Notes under the pieces: generated by a model
Database searches by the model: none
The model's input: only the letters and a program-made list of their open reading frames with translations
Told to the model about the DNA's origin: nothing
Source: JAAFHB01 sp038236995
GTDB taxonomy: Bacteria; Bacteroidota; Bacteroidia; Bacteroidales; Prolixibacteraceae
DNA: 64,000 bases
Direction: 5' to 3'
NCBI GenBank assembly: GCA_038236995.1
Contig: JBBRZE010000019.1
Coordinates: 1-64,000, forward strand
Position numbers and translations under genes: made by a program
In this document: positions 1-8,421 of the stretch, piece after piece
How the letters are laid out: each line of letters starts with the position of its first letter
Position numbering within the stretch: the stretch's first letter is position 1

Positions 1-1904
1 ACTTCTTCAAAATCAACGTCGGTTACTTCACCGTCGCCTTTTGGACCTTGTTGTTGAGCGTCTGGTCCACCATCCGGAGAACCAGCAGGGCCACCTTGAG
101 CACTGGTTGCGTTATACATCTCCTGAGAGGCAGCCTGAAAAACAGCGTTCAATTCCGTTGTTGAAGCATCAATACCACTTAGATCCTGAGCTTTGTGGGC
201 GTCTTTCAACTTGCCCAGGGCAGCTTCGATCGGTCCTTTTTTATCAGCAGGAAGTTTATCTCCAAACTCTTTCAGTTGTTTTTCAGTCTGAAAGATCAGG
301 GTATCGGCATGATTAAGTTTCTCAATTTTTTCTACTGCCTGTTTGTCTGATTCTGCATTTGCAGCAGCTTCGTCTCTCATCCTTTTGATTTCATCATCGG
401 TGAGACCTGTCGTTGCTTCAATTCTGATTGACTGCTCCTTATTTGTCGCTTTGTCTTTTGCTGTAACGTGAAGAATCCCGTTGGCATCAATATCAAAAGC
501 AACTTCAATCTGAGGTACACCTCGTTGTGCTGGTGGAAGTCCATCAAGATGGAAACGGCCAATCGTTTTATTTCCCTGAGCCATTGGACGTTCACCCTGA
601 AGCACATGGATTTCGACAGACGGCTGACTATCAGCTGCAGTTGTAAATGTTTCTGCCTTTTTGGTCGGAATCGTAGTATTGGCTTCAATCAATTTTGTCA
701 TTACACCACCCATGGTTTCGATACCCAAAGAAAGAGGAGTAACATCCAGTAATAATACGTCTTTTACTTCACCTGAAAGGACACCACCCTGAATGGCAGC
801 TCCAACAGCAACTACTTCGTCAGGATTAACACCTTTCGATGGTACTCTTCCGAAAAGACTCTGTACTTTTTCCTGAATTGCAGGAATACGGGTTGAACCA
901 CCGACAAGAATAACCTCGTCAATATCTTTAATGGTCATACCGGCATTCTTTAAAGCTTTCCGGCAAGGTTCCATTGTCGCGTTGATCAGTTTGTCGCACA
1001 ATTGCTCGAACTTAGCACGTGTAAGCGATTTTACAAGATGCTTTGGAACGCCGTTAACCGGCATTATATATGGCAGGTTGATCTCTGTTTGTGTAGAACT
1101 TGACAGTTCAATTTTAGCTTTTTCAGCTGCTTCTTTCAAACGCTGTAATGCCATTGCATCTTTATGCAAATCAACGCCTTCGTCTTTTTTGAATTCGTCT
1201 GTCAACCAGTCAACAATTGCCTGATCGAAATCATCACCACCAAGATGGGTATCACCATCAGTCGATTTAACTTCAAAAACGCCTTCACCTAATTCGAGGA
1301 TTGAAATATCGAATGTTCCACCACCAAGGTCAAACACAGCGATTTTCATGTCTTTGTGCATTTTGTCAAGACCATAGGCCAATGAAGCGGCTGTTGGTTC
1401 GTTGATGATACGGCGGACCTTTAGTCCTGCAATTTCTCCGGCTTCCTTTGTTGCCTGACGCTGTGAGTCATTAAAATAAGCAGGAACGGTAATAACCGCT
1501 TCTGTCACTTCCTGACCCAGGTAATCCTCTGCGGTTTTCTTCATTTTCTGAAGTACCATTGCCGAAATTTCCTGTGGGGAATATAAACGATCGTCAATTT
1601 TCACCTTTGGTGTATCATGATCCCCCTGAATAACGGAGAACGGAACTCTTTTGATTTCTTTTGACAGGTTCGCATATGGTTCTCCCATAAAGCGTTTAAT
1701 TGAGGAAATCGTTTTGGCAGGGTTGGTAATAGCCTGACGTTTTGCTGGATCTCCAACTTTACGTTCGCCATTTTCAACAAATGCCACAACTGACGGAGTT
1801 GTGCGTTTGCCTTCGCTGTTGGGGATAACCACCGGTTCGTTGCCTTCCATAACGGCAACACAGGAGTTGGTTGTTCCTAAGTCAATTCCAATAATTTTTC
1901 CCAT
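1..1904 (-). CDS. dnaK: Chaperone DnaK (Hsp70), 3' end just off the window
   Basis: Hsp70 chaperone: an ATPase that binds and releases unfolded polypeptides in the cytoplasm with DnaJ and GrpE. 634 codons are visible. The N-terminus reads MGKIIGIDLGTTNSC (phosphate-1 motif). The nucleotide-binding domain continues with INEPTAASLAYG, DLGGGTFDIS and VGGSTRIP. The substrate-binding domain starts near DVTPLSLGIETMGG, and the visible C-terminus ends TDVDFEEV, the usual end of bacterial DnaK. Only one or a few codons and the stop are therefore missing at the window edge. The start is the ATG at 1902-1904. No dnaJ or grpE is visible on this side. A long inverted repeat lies upstream (1970-2015) and may take part in its regulation. 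Confidence 0.98.
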   Translation of the reverse strand, partial: MGKIIGIDLGTTNSCVAVMEGNEPVVIPNSEGKRTTPSVVAFVENGERKVGDPAKRQAITNPAKTISSIKRFMGEPYANLSKEIKRVPFSVIQGDHDTPKVKIDDRLYSPQEISAMVLQKMKKTAEDYLGQEVTEAVITVPAYFNDSQRQATKEAGEIAGLKVRRIINEPTAASLAYGLDKMHKDMKIAVFDLGGGTFDISILELGEGVFEVKSTDGDTHLGGDDFDQAIVDWLTDEFKKDEGVDLHKDAMALQRLKEAAEKAKIELSSSTQTEINLPYIMPVNGVPKHLVKSLTRAKFEQLCDKLINATMEPCRKALKNAGMTIKDIDEVILVGGSTRIPAIQEKVQSLFGRVPSKGVNPDEVVAVGAAIQGGVLSGEVKDVLLLDVTPLSLGIETMGGVMTKLIEANTTIPTKKAETFTTAADSQPSVEIHVLQGERPMAQGNKTIGRFHLDGLPPAQRGVPQIEVAFDIDANGILHVTAKDKATNKEQSIRIEATTGLTDDEIKRMRDEAAANAESDKQAVEKIEKLNHADTLIFQTEKQLKEFGDKLPADKKGPIEAALGKLKDAHKAQDLSGIDASTTELNAVFQAASQEMYNATSAQGGPAGSPDGGPDAQQQGPKGDGEVTDVDFEE

Positions 1905-2213
1905 TTCTCTATTGTTATATTTGTACTATTGATTCAATTTTCAATGCTATTACCCTTTACTTACCAATCTTGTGCCAATATTGACAAACAGCTTTATTTG
2001 GCAATATTGGCACAATAAAATGCAGAATTTAAAATCAAAGTGTCATCTTTTATGACAAAACGACAGCGTGAAGAGATATATGCATAATCGGGTTGAAGAG
2101 ACGACTCCGCCAGTTTATTTTAATTTTAACACAATTTTACCATAAGCAAAGGTGACCTATTATTAATTTTTTAATTTTGATGCAAACTAAATTATTCGAA
2201 AAATTAAATATCT
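1905..2213. other. Divergent intergenic region between dnaK and the DUF5009 gene
   Basis: This 309-bp AT-rich spacer separates two divergent genes. Besides the inverted repeat at 1970-2015 it contains a TAATTTTG box at 2172-2179, 34 bp before the ATG at 2214. That matches the Bacteroidota -7 consensus TAnnTTTG, but I see no clear -33 TTTG partner. I found no good -7 box for dnaK and no additional gene. Confidence 0.5.
1970..2015. promoter_or_regulatory. Perfect 14-bp inverted repeat upstream of dnaK
   Basis: TTGTGCCAATATTG (1970-1983) is repeated in perfect inversion as CAATATTGGCACAA (2002-2015). The 18-bp spacer itself pairs CAAA with TTTG after one mismatch. The centre is about 90 bp upstream of the dnaK start and 220 bp upstream of the divergent gene at 2214. 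It does not match the CIRCE (TTAGCACTC-N9-GAGTGCTAA) or HAIR heat-shock operators. It could be an operator or a hairpin in a leader transcript; the sequence alone does not say which gene it serves. Confidence 0.55.
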
Positions 2214-3338
2214 ATGAAACCGAAAAAAATTGAACCAAAAATCCAGGAGCGGCTTCAGTCACTGGATGTATTGCGTGGATTTGATATGTTATGGATTATT
2301 GGTGGTGGCAGTCTGATAGTTGCATTAGCGGAAGCAACGAAGTGGGGTTGGCTTGAAGTGATTGCCGAGCAGATGGAACATGTTCCATGGGCAGGATTTC
2401 ATTTCGAAGATCTTATTTTTCCGCTTTTCATGTTTATTTCAGGTGTGGCTATTCCATACGCGATAACGGCTAAAGTTGAACAAGGAGCTAAGCGGAAAAT
2501 GCTTTTCAACAAAATTCTTAAAAGGGGAATTACGCTAGTGATATTTGGGATCATCTATAACGGTGCGTTGAAACATGGATTTTCGAATATGCGAATTGCC
2601 AGTGTCCTTGGACAAATTGGTCTGGGTTATCTGTTCGCAGCAACCATAGTTTTATATACGAAATCATATAAAACGCGACTTGCCTGGTTGATTGGCATTT
2701 TGTCAGGCATTGCTATTCTACAACTCCTAGTTCCGGTTCCCGGATATGGCGCTGGCCTTTTAGATCAGGTAGGTGGAATGAATGCATGGATCGATCGCAC
2801 TTTCTTGCCTGGCAGATTGCATGGCGGAACGTTTGATCCTGAGGGCTTGTTGTGTATTGTTTCTGCAATAACAGTAACCTTAATGGGGGCTTTAGCCGGT
2901 TCACTCCTTCGCGACGGAGAACCTGCATCAAAACGAAAAGCAGGGATATTAGCGATAGCCGGTGCCTGTCTTATCACAGTTGCGCTTGTTCTTTCAACAT
3001 TTTACCCGATCATCAAAGCAGCATGGACAGTTCCTTTCAACCTGCTGACAGTAGGGATTGGTTCCCTTCTGCTTTCATTATTCTATTTTACAATTGACGT
3101 AAAAAACTGGACAGGAGGAATTGTTTCATATAAAATATTGTTTTTTAAGGTAATAGGAATGAATTCCATTACGATCTATATGCTAACTGCAATTATCGAT
3201 TTTCGTGGCGCTTCCATGTTTTTTGCAGGTTGGCTCGCTGCCCCTTTAGGTGAATGGATCGTGATTTTGGGGGCCATTGTACTTGAATGGTTGTTACTGT
3301 ATTACCTTTATCAAAAGAAAATCTTCCTGCGGGTTTAA
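2214..3338 (+). CDS. DUF5009 / HGSNAT-like membrane acyltransferase
   Basis: Multi-pass inner membrane protein of 374 aa, related to heparan-alpha-glucosaminide N-acetyltransferase and NagX-type proteins (DUF5009, often found with polysaccharide-utilisation genes). The N-terminal signature RLQSLDVLRGFDMLWI (residues 13-28) is characteristic of this family. It is followed by about ten hydrophobic segments and a conserved loop with FEDLIFPLFMFISG. Family knowledge suggests transfer of an acetyl group across the membrane to an amino sugar, but the substrate here is unknown. It stands alone, divergent from dnaK and 112 bp before panB. The start is the ATG at 2214, just before the basic N-terminus. 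Confidence 0.85.
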   Translation: MKPKKIEPKIQERLQSLDVLRGFDMLWIIGGGSLIVALAEATKWGWLEVIAEQMEHVPWAGFHFEDLIFPLFMFISGVAIPYAITAKVEQGAKRKMLFNKILKRGITLVIFGIIYNGALKHGFSNMRIASVLGQIGLGYLFAATIVLYTKSYKTRLAWLIGILSGIAILQLLVPVPGYGAGLLDQVGGMNAWIDRTFLPGRLHGGTFDPEGLLCIVSAITVTLMGALAGSLLRDGEPASKRKAGILAIAGACLITVALVLSTFYPIIKAAWTVPFNLLTVGIGSLLLSLFYFTIDVKNWTGGIVSYKILFFKVIGMNSITIYMLTAIIDFRGASMFFAGWLAAPLGEWIVILGAIVLEWLLLYYLYQKKIFLRV

Positions 3339-3384
3339 TTTTTCTGATCAACTGTTAAACTTTACCGGAACTAAAATTGAAGTA

Positions 3385-3419
3385 TTTGTGACTGAGATCT
3401 AACGAATTTTCTACTTTTG
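3385..3419 (+). promoter_or_regulatory. Probable Bacteroidota-type promoter for panB
   Basis: TTTG at 3385-3388 and TACTTTTG at 3412-3419 match the -33 (TTTG) and -7 (TAnnTTTG) boxes. The 23-bp spacer is at the long end. The -7 box lies 31 bp upstream of the panB ATG. Confidence 0.45.
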
Positions 3420-3450
3420 TCATGAATATTTCATTTTTGATAATATAATT

Positions 3451-4269
3451 ATGTCAGTACAGAAAGAGGTGAAAAGGGTTACAACCCATGTGCTTGCTGA
3501 AATGAAGTTGCATGGAGAGAAGATTTCGATGTTGACTTCCTACGATTACAGCATGGCGAAGCTTGTCGATCAGGCTGGTATTGATGTGATTCTTGTAGGA
3601 GATTCAGCTTCGAATGTGATGGCTGGAAACGAAACTACGCTCCCGATTACACTCGACCAGATGATTTATCATGGCAAATCGGTTGTGAGGGCTGTGACAA
3701 GGGCATTGGTCGTTGTTGATATGCCATTCGGAACCTACCAGGGTAATTCGCTTGAGGCGCTTAACTCAGCGATCAAAATCATGAAAATCACCCATGCGGA
3801 TGCAGTGAAACTTGAGGGTGGCAAAGAAGAAATCGAATCGGTTGAGCGGATTGTCAGGGCTGGGATACCAGTGATGGGCCATCTCGGACTAATGCCACAG
3901 TCAATACACAAATACGGAACTTATTCGGTAAGGGCGAAGGAAGAGGTAGAAGCGAAAAAACTAATCGAAGATGCCCATTTATTGGAGCAAGCCGGTTGCT
4001 TTGCAATCGTTCTCGAGAAAATACCAGCAAAGCTTGGCGAACAAGTTGCTAAAGAATTAAAAATTCCGGTAATAGGTATTGGTGCGGGAGGAGAAGTTGA
4101 TGGTCAGGTTCTTGTTATTCACGATATGCTAGGCCTGACACAGGAATTCTCCCCCCGGTTTTTACGTCGTTACCTGAATCTAGCTGCTGACATTAAAGGT
4201 GCGGTTGAAAATTATGTAGCAGATGTAAAATCACGTGACTTTCCGAATGAGAAAGAACAATACGAGTAG
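3451..4269 (+). CDS. panB: 3-methyl-2-oxobutanoate hydroxymethyltransferase (ketopantoate hydroxymethyltransferase)
   Basis: First committed step of pantothenate/CoA synthesis: transfers a hydroxymethyl group from 5,10-methylene-tetrahydrofolate to 2-oxoisovalerate to give ketopantoate, in the cytoplasm. The 272 aa are the normal PanB length. Diagnostic TIM-barrel motifs are MLTSYDYSMAKLVDQAG (residues 27-43), VGDSASNVMAG (metal-binding Asp), VVDMPFGTYQ, AVKLEGG, MGHLGLMPQS and PVIGIGAGGEVDGQVLV. It is preceded by a plausible promoter and is not visibly co-transcribed with other pan genes. The next gene starts 74 bp downstream. Confidence 0.97.
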   Translation: MSVQKEVKRVTTHVLAEMKLHGEKISMLTSYDYSMAKLVDQAGIDVILVGDSASNVMAGNETTLPITLDQMIYHGKSVVRAVTRALVVVDMPFGTYQGNSLEALNSAIKIMKITHADAVKLEGGKEEIESVERIVRAGIPVMGHLGLMPQSIHKYGTYSVRAKEEVEAKKLIEDAHLLEQAGCFAIVLEKIPAKLGEQVAKELKIPVIGIGAGGEVDGQVLVIHDMLGLTQEFSPRFLRRYLNLAADIKGAVENYVADVKSRDFPNEKEQYE

Positions 4270-4343
4270 TTTGTCGATATTAAATGAGATAGTTTGCCAG
4301 GCTTCGAAAATATTTTGTTTAGATAATTTTTGATATAAAATTG

Positions 4344-5036
4344 ATGACGCAATTAGCCGTTCTTTTTGAAGACAATCATATTATTGCCATCAACAAACGA
4401 TGTGGGGAGATCGTGCAGGGAGACAAAACCGGCGACCCAACAATGGGAGATGAGGTAAAGAATTATCTTAAAGAGAAATACAACAAGCCTGGCAATGTAT
4501 TTTTAGGTGTGACTCATCGTCTCGACCGGCCGACAAGTGGTGCTGTACTTTTTGCCAGAACTTCAAAAGCGCTAACGCGACTGAATGAAATGTTCAAGGA
4601 GGACCATTCGATCCACAAAACTTATTGGGCAGTAGTTGACAAAAAGCCAGAGCCATCAACCTGTAAATTAGACCACTGGATTGTTCGCGACACGAAGAAG
4701 AATAAGTCATTTGCATATCTGAATGAAAGGAAGGAATCGAAAAAAGCCAGCCTGACTTACCATTATCTTAGTTCGTCTGATCGTTTTCATCTGATTGAAA
4801 TCGAACTGCATACCGGGCGGCATCATCAAATCAGGGCGCAGTTGTCCACCATTGGATTGCACATCAAAGGAGATCTCAAATATGGTTTTTCACGATCAAA
4901 CAGCGACGGAGGAATTCACCTTCATGCCCGTAAAATTGAATTTACGCATCCTGTAACCGGGGACCCAATCACCATCCTGGCACCTCCACCAAATGATCCC
5001 GTCTGGAATTATTTTATCAAGACGATTGAGGTTTAA
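4344..5036 (+). CDS. RluA-family RNA pseudouridine synthase, no S4 domain
   Basis: Converts specific uridines in rRNA or tRNA to pseudouridine. About 230 aa. The catalytic motif is THRLDRPTSGAVLFART, whose Asp is the nucleophile of the family. Supporting motifs are YWAVVDKKP and ELHTGRHHQIRAQL. No N-terminal S4 RNA-binding domain is present, which separates it from the RluD-like gene at 57621 and fits the short RluA/YqcB-type class. The target nucleotide cannot be read from sequence. I chose the ATG at 4344 over the TTG directly before it. The stop overlaps the stop of the convergent HAD gene by 4 bp. Confidence 0.9.
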   Translation: MTQLAVLFEDNHIIAINKRCGEIVQGDKTGDPTMGDEVKNYLKEKYNKPGNVFLGVTHRLDRPTSGAVLFARTSKALTRLNEMFKEDHSIHKTYWAVVDKKPEPSTCKLDHWIVRDTKKNKSFAYLNERKESKKASLTYHYLSSSDRFHLIEIELHTGRHHQIRAQLSTIGLHIKGDLKYGFSRSNSDGGIHLHARKIEFTHPVTGDPITILAPPPNDPVWNYFIKTIEV

Positions 5037-5665
5037 TTATCTTTCAGAAATCCCGGTAATTTTTCCAATAACGTTCCTGGCTTGATATGAAGGACCTTCA
5101 TTCCTAACGCTTTAGCCGCTTTAGTATTTTCTTCCATATCGTCAATAAATAGCGTCTCTTCCGGCTCAAGACCGGCCTCAGTTAAAGCATGAATGTAAAT
5201 CCGGGGATTTGGTTTTCGCATTCCCATTTCATGCGAATAGAAGTTCCGTTCAAATAAGTCGTAAAACGAATAGCCAAAGTCCGCTTCGAATTCCCGGTGA
5301 AATTTGATACGGTGAATTTCGTTCGTATTGCTCAATAAAAATAACCGGTAGCTCTTTTTCAATTCTTCTAGATACCTGATCCTGTCGGCGGGAATATCCA
5401 GAATCATTGCTGTCCAGGCTTCATCAATTTCCCTGTCATTCCTTTGTAAGGCAGTCATTTTCCTTACATTATTACGAAAAACCTCGGGCGATGAATTTCC
5501 ACTTTCGAGGCTGTAAAAGAGTTCCTTACCGTTCGTTTTATTATTCTCCTCATAAAAATCGCTCCATCCCAGGTTCCGAAATGCATCTACAGTTAATTGC
5601 GGATTGATGTTTAGGATAACTCCTCCAAGGTCGAAAATGATATTGTGAATTGGTTTTACCGACAT
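5033..5665 (-). CDS. HAD-family hydrolase (subfamily IA, YihX-like)
   Basis: Phosphatase-type HAD protein of 210 aa. Motif I is FDLGGVILN (residues 11-19): the nucleophile Asp is present, while the second Asp of the classic DxD is Gly, as is common in this phosphatase branch. Motif II is LFLLSNTNE, motif III lies around RKPNPRIYIHAL, and motif IV is TLFIDDMEENTKAAKALG. The alpha-helical cap fits between motifs I and II. A sugar phosphate or nucleotide is a likely substrate but this is not determined. A TATCTTTG box on the minus strand (5685-5692) lies about 20 bp before the start. It converges on the pseudouridine synthase with a 4-bp stop overlap. Confidence 0.88.
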   Translation of the reverse strand: MSVKPIHNIIFDLGGVILNINPQLTVDAFRNLGWSDFYEENNKTNGKELFYSLESGNSSPEVFRNNVRKMTALQRNDREIDEAWTAMILDIPADRIRYLEELKKSYRLFLLSNTNEIHRIKFHREFEADFGYSFYDLFERNFYSHEMGMRKPNPRIYIHALTEAGLEPEETLFIDDMEENTKAAKALGMKVLHIKPGTLLEKLPGFLKDN

Positions 5666-5710
5666 AATTAGTAATTTTCTGATGCAAAGATATTGGTTTA
5701 ATGTTTGTTT

Positions 5711-6817
5711 CTACGCCATATCTTTTGCGGCGGCTTCCATTAACAGGTAAAACGCCTGCGCTTCAGGAGCAAAATAGGAACGGTCGAAATTTGGCAATCC
5801 ACACACATCGTGTACATAACCCAAACTATCAACGCGATCGTTCGTAGCTTTTCGCATAATTTCAGCATTTACGAGGTAGCCAAAATCGAGATAACCAGCT
5901 TTAACTCCCCGGAATATCGTGTAAGCAAGCATTTGGCTCAGATTCACTTCAGGAAATGTATCAGGTCTGTTAACCACATCGTGAAAAAGTCCGTCCGGCC
6001 GGAGGTATTTCAAACAACCATCCAAAATCTCCTTCACATAAATGATCAACTTCTTTTTCTCCTCCATCCTATTTTCAGGAAGCAACTTAATGACTCGTGT
6101 TATTCCGGCCGCTGACCATCCATTACCGACACCCCAAAAATCCTCGCGTTTGAATTGTTTATTTTCATCATCCCAAATATGGGAATACAACTTATCTTTT
6201 GGATGATATAAATATTTTCGAAAACCGTCGATTTGCCTAATTGCTTCCTTGTATTCTCCAGCCGCGGCCAGAAAAGGTGGTAACATGTAATTCCCATCCG
6301 ACATGATCCATTTAGTAGGTTCCTGTGTGTGATAGATGATTCCTTCATGCGTTTTATGATTTGACGTTTTAAATACATCAAGCATTGCGTCGGCACCCGT
6401 TTTAAATATCGGATCGCCCATCTTTTTATAAGCGAATAAGACCACCTCCCCTATACTTGAACAGTCGTTGATCGGACCATTGCCTTTAATCACCGAAAAC
6501 CGCCCGTTTACCTGCCTTAAAATTGCACCTCTGGCAAACGAAATGGCAAGATCATATTCGCCCATCTCGAGAAACGCCTGTGCAACTGTACCTTGTTCCC
6601 AATCGAAACGTTGCATTCCAAGCGTGGCAATTTTCACCCGTTCGATACGGTCCTTTAAATCGGATGGTTTACCAGAGAAAAGATCTTTCTTATTATCTTG
6701 TATTTGCGGACCGGAAGCGCTATAAGCAATGGTTTGCATTCCAACTAAACCGACTGAAACGCCAGCAGCTGATTTCAAAAAGACCCTCCTTGATTGGTTA
6801 TTTTCCATTTTTTTCAT
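5711..6817 (-). CDS. Glycoside hydrolase family 88/105-type protein (unsaturated uronyl hydrolase) with Tat signal
   Basis: Predicted exported (alpha/alpha)6-barrel hydrolase of 368 aa. The N-terminus has a twin-arginine signal (SRRVFLKSAAG, residues 9-19) followed by a hydrophobic stretch. Family motifs are RFDWEQGTVAQAF, NDCSSIGEVVL, IMSDGNYMLPPFLA (its Asp fits the catalytic position of YteR-type enzymes) and WGVGNGWSAAGI. GH88/105 enzymes remove unsaturated uronic acids left by lyases acting on rhamnogalacturonan, ulvan or glycosaminoglycans; the substrate here is not known. It is not linked to lyases or SusCD genes in this window. The ATG at 6815-6817 is used; a second ATG three codons on would preserve the signal. 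Confidence 0.85.
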   Translation of the reverse strand: MKKMENNQSRRVFLKSAAGVSVGLVGMQTIAYSASGPQIQDNKKDLFSGKPSDLKDRIERVKIATLGMQRFDWEQGTVAQAFLEMGEYDLAISFARGAILRQVNGRFSVIKGNGPINDCSSIGEVVLFAYKKMGDPIFKTGADAMLDVFKTSNHKTHEGIIYHTQEPTKWIMSDGNYMLPPFLAAAGEYKEAIRQIDGFRKYLYHPKDKLYSHIWDDENKQFKREDFWGVGNGWSAAGITRVIKLLPENRMEEKKKLIIYVKEILDGCLKYLRPDGLFHDVVNRPDTFPEVNLSQMLAYTIFRGVKAGYLDFGYLVNAEIMRKATNDRVDSLGYVHDVCGLPNFDRSYFAPEAQAFYLLMEAAAKDMA

Positions 6818-6858
6818 TCGTCAGGTGGAAGAATTATTTGAACAAATGTAGATAAAAA

Positions 6859-6888
6859 TTTGTAGCTGATTAAAACAACCTATATTTG
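6859..6888 (+). promoter_or_regulatory. Promoter for the cation-efflux gene
   Basis: TTTG (6859-6862), an 18-bp spacer and TATATTTG (6881-6888) match the Bacteroidota housekeeping promoter closely. The -7 box is 25 bp before the ATG at 6914. Confidence 0.6.
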
Positions 6889-6913
6889 AAAGGCTATAAA
6901 AGCATTTTTCGAT

Positions 6914-7822
6914 ATGTCTGACAAACATCACCACCATCACCCAATTTTAAGCGGAAAGAATTTGATTCTTCCGATCATCCTTAACGTAGGAATCACAGTT
7001 GCACAAGTTATTGGGGGTATCATATCCGGAAGTATTGCCCTTCTTTCGGATGCTGCACATAACTTCAGTGACGTTCTGGCACTGATATTTAGCTATATTG
7101 CTGCAAGGTTAGCCGGACGCGACAGAACGCTAAAAGAAACATTCGGGTATAAACGTGCCGGAATATTTGCCGCATTTATTAACGCTGCAACCCTGATGAT
7201 TATTGCAACCGTTCTTATCCAGGAGGCCATTGAGCGGTTAATGAACCCAAGGCCAGTTGAAGGAAATATCGTGATATACCTTGCTGCGCTGGGGATTCTC
7301 TTTAATGGAGTAAGCGCCCTGATGGTAAAAAAGGAGGCTGGATCAGATATAAATATGCGCTCTGCCTATCTGCACCTGTTTACCGATATGCTCACCTCTG
7401 TGGCCGTTTTTATAGGCGGTTTTGCTATCAGTTACCTTGGATGGTTCTGGGTAGATGGTGTCCTGACCATTGCGATTTCACTCTTTCTGATTTACAGCAG
7501 CTGGGAAATTTTCTATGAATCGGTACGGATATTTATGCAATTTACCCCTTCACAGATTAATATTGAAGACGTTGCAGCCGAGATTACACTGATAAAAGGC
7601 GTTAAGAATATTCACCACGTTCATGCCTGGAAACTTGACGATCATGACATGATGTTCGAAGCACATCTCGATCTTGAGGAGGATTATACGATTTCACATT
7701 TCGAGTTGATTCTGGATAAAGTAGAGACCATCCTTCTACATCACGACATTCATCATTTCAATATTCAACCCGAATGGGTTCGCGATGATGAAAAGTCGTT
7801 AATCAACAAATTGGATCACTGA
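6914..7822 (+). CDS. Cation diffusion facilitator (CDF) metal efflux transporter, CzcD/ZitB type
   Basis: Inner membrane antiporter exporting Zn2+ or a similar divalent cation in exchange for protons. 302 aa, usual CDF length. A His-rich cytoplasmic N-terminus (KHHHHHP, residues 4-10) precedes six membrane segments. The membrane metal site is visible as SDAAHNFSDVLAL in TM2 and HLFTDMLTSVAVF in TM5, each with an HxxxD pattern. The C-terminal cytoplasmic domain contains HHVHAWKLDDHDMMFEAHL, a regulatory metal-binding fold. It has its own promoter and faces the TonB receptor across a repeat-containing spacer. The metal specificity is an inference from family. Confidence 0.93.
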   Translation: MSDKHHHHHPILSGKNLILPIILNVGITVAQVIGGIISGSIALLSDAAHNFSDVLALIFSYIAARLAGRDRTLKETFGYKRAGIFAAFINAATLMIIATVLIQEAIERLMNPRPVEGNIVIYLAALGILFNGVSALMVKKEAGSDINMRSAYLHLFTDMLTSVAVFIGGFAISYLGWFWVDGVLTIAISLFLIYSSWEIFYESVRIFMQFTPSQINIEDVAAEITLIKGVKNIHHVHAWKLDDHDMMFEAHLDLEEDYTISHFELILDKVETILLHHDIHHFNIQPEWVRDDEKSLINKLDH

Positions 7823-7840
7823 AAACTAAAATTCTCAGGT

Positions 7841-8011
7841 TTACTCTGTCGTGCTGAGATCTTTCAACGTGGTTTTACCCATAATTTCGAAAGTGCTGTC
7901 TCTTACAGCTTTAAATGCTTGCCTGATTTTACAGAGCGCTTCAACCTTGCAAAATTCGCAAGGTTGATACGACTTTTCTGAGACGTAGGAGGTCAGTTTT
8001 GTGGAGACAAG
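7841..8011 (-). pseudogene. Remnant of an Rrf2-type regulator (C-terminal end only)
   Basis: Minus-strand frame with no usable start, open for 56 codons between a TGA (8012-8014) and its own TAA (7841-7843). The conceptual peptide contains PCEFCKVEALCKIRQAF followed by FEIMGKTTLKDLS. Clustered cysteines followed by an amphipathic helix and a TTLxDL end resemble the C-terminal part of Rrf2/IscR/NsrR regulators. The helix-turn-helix part is missing. Upstream in the same frame lies the 42-bp tandem array, so the array may occupy the place of the lost 5' half. The family assignment rests on a short stretch. Confidence 0.42.
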
Positions 8012-8039
8012 TCATATCTTAACAGTATATTTTTGACCA

Positions 8040-8320
8040 TTTACAATGCCCGGCATCGTATTTACATTAGCATTCCGGTTGCTTGCAATGACCGGCAGCA
8101 TATTTACAATAGCATTCCGGTTGCTTGCAATGACCGGCAGCATATTTACAATAGCATTCCGGTTGCTGACAATGACCGGCAACATATTTACAATAGGATT
8201 CTGGTTGCCTGCAATGACCGGCAGCATATTTACAATAGGATTCCGGTTGCTTACAATGACCGGCAACATATTTACAATAGGATTTCGGTTGTTTGCAATG
8301 ACCGGCAATATATTTACACA
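8040..8320. repeat. 42-bp tandem repeat array, six full copies plus partial ends
   Basis: Full units start at 8061, 8103, 8145, 8187, 8229 and 8271, exactly 42 bp apart. A 21-bp half unit precedes them (8040-8060) and about 8 bp follow (from 8313). Each unit carries a short inverted pair, CCGGT...ACCGG, around TGCTTGCAATG. Because 42 is divisible by three, several frames stay open on both strands and give repetitive conceptual peptides. Differences between copies fall at all codon positions and include radical changes, so I do not call any of these frames a gene. It lies between the converging CDF and TonB-receptor genes. Confidence 0.93.
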
Positions 8321-8421
8321 ACCATCATGGCTATTTATACAGGAGTTTTCACGGAACTGAGTCTATTCTATAATTTTCTTCGGGAGGATTAACACCTGCC
8401 TTTTAGGATATTTCTGTTTAT

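Noticed and set aside
2006..2024. Sigma-54 type -24/-12 element (TGGCAC...GC) in the dnaK upstream repeat
   Set aside because: The distance between the GG and GC elements is one base too long and the -12 part is poor.
5033..5036. Overlap of the RluA-type and HAD genes as a sign of error
   Set aside because: A 4-bp overlap of convergent stop codons is ordinary and both proteins are full length.
5663..5692. HAD gene motif I Gly instead of the second Asp as loss of function
   Set aside because: This substitution is common in the YihX-like HAD branch and does not imply inactivity.
8040..8320. First array as a possible CRISPR
   Set aside because: The units are contiguous without variable spacers, and no cas gene is present in the window.
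8012..8392. Several overlapping open frames through the first repeat array on both strands
   Set aside because: They arise from a repeat unit of 42 bp; copy differences show no codon pattern and no family is recognisable.
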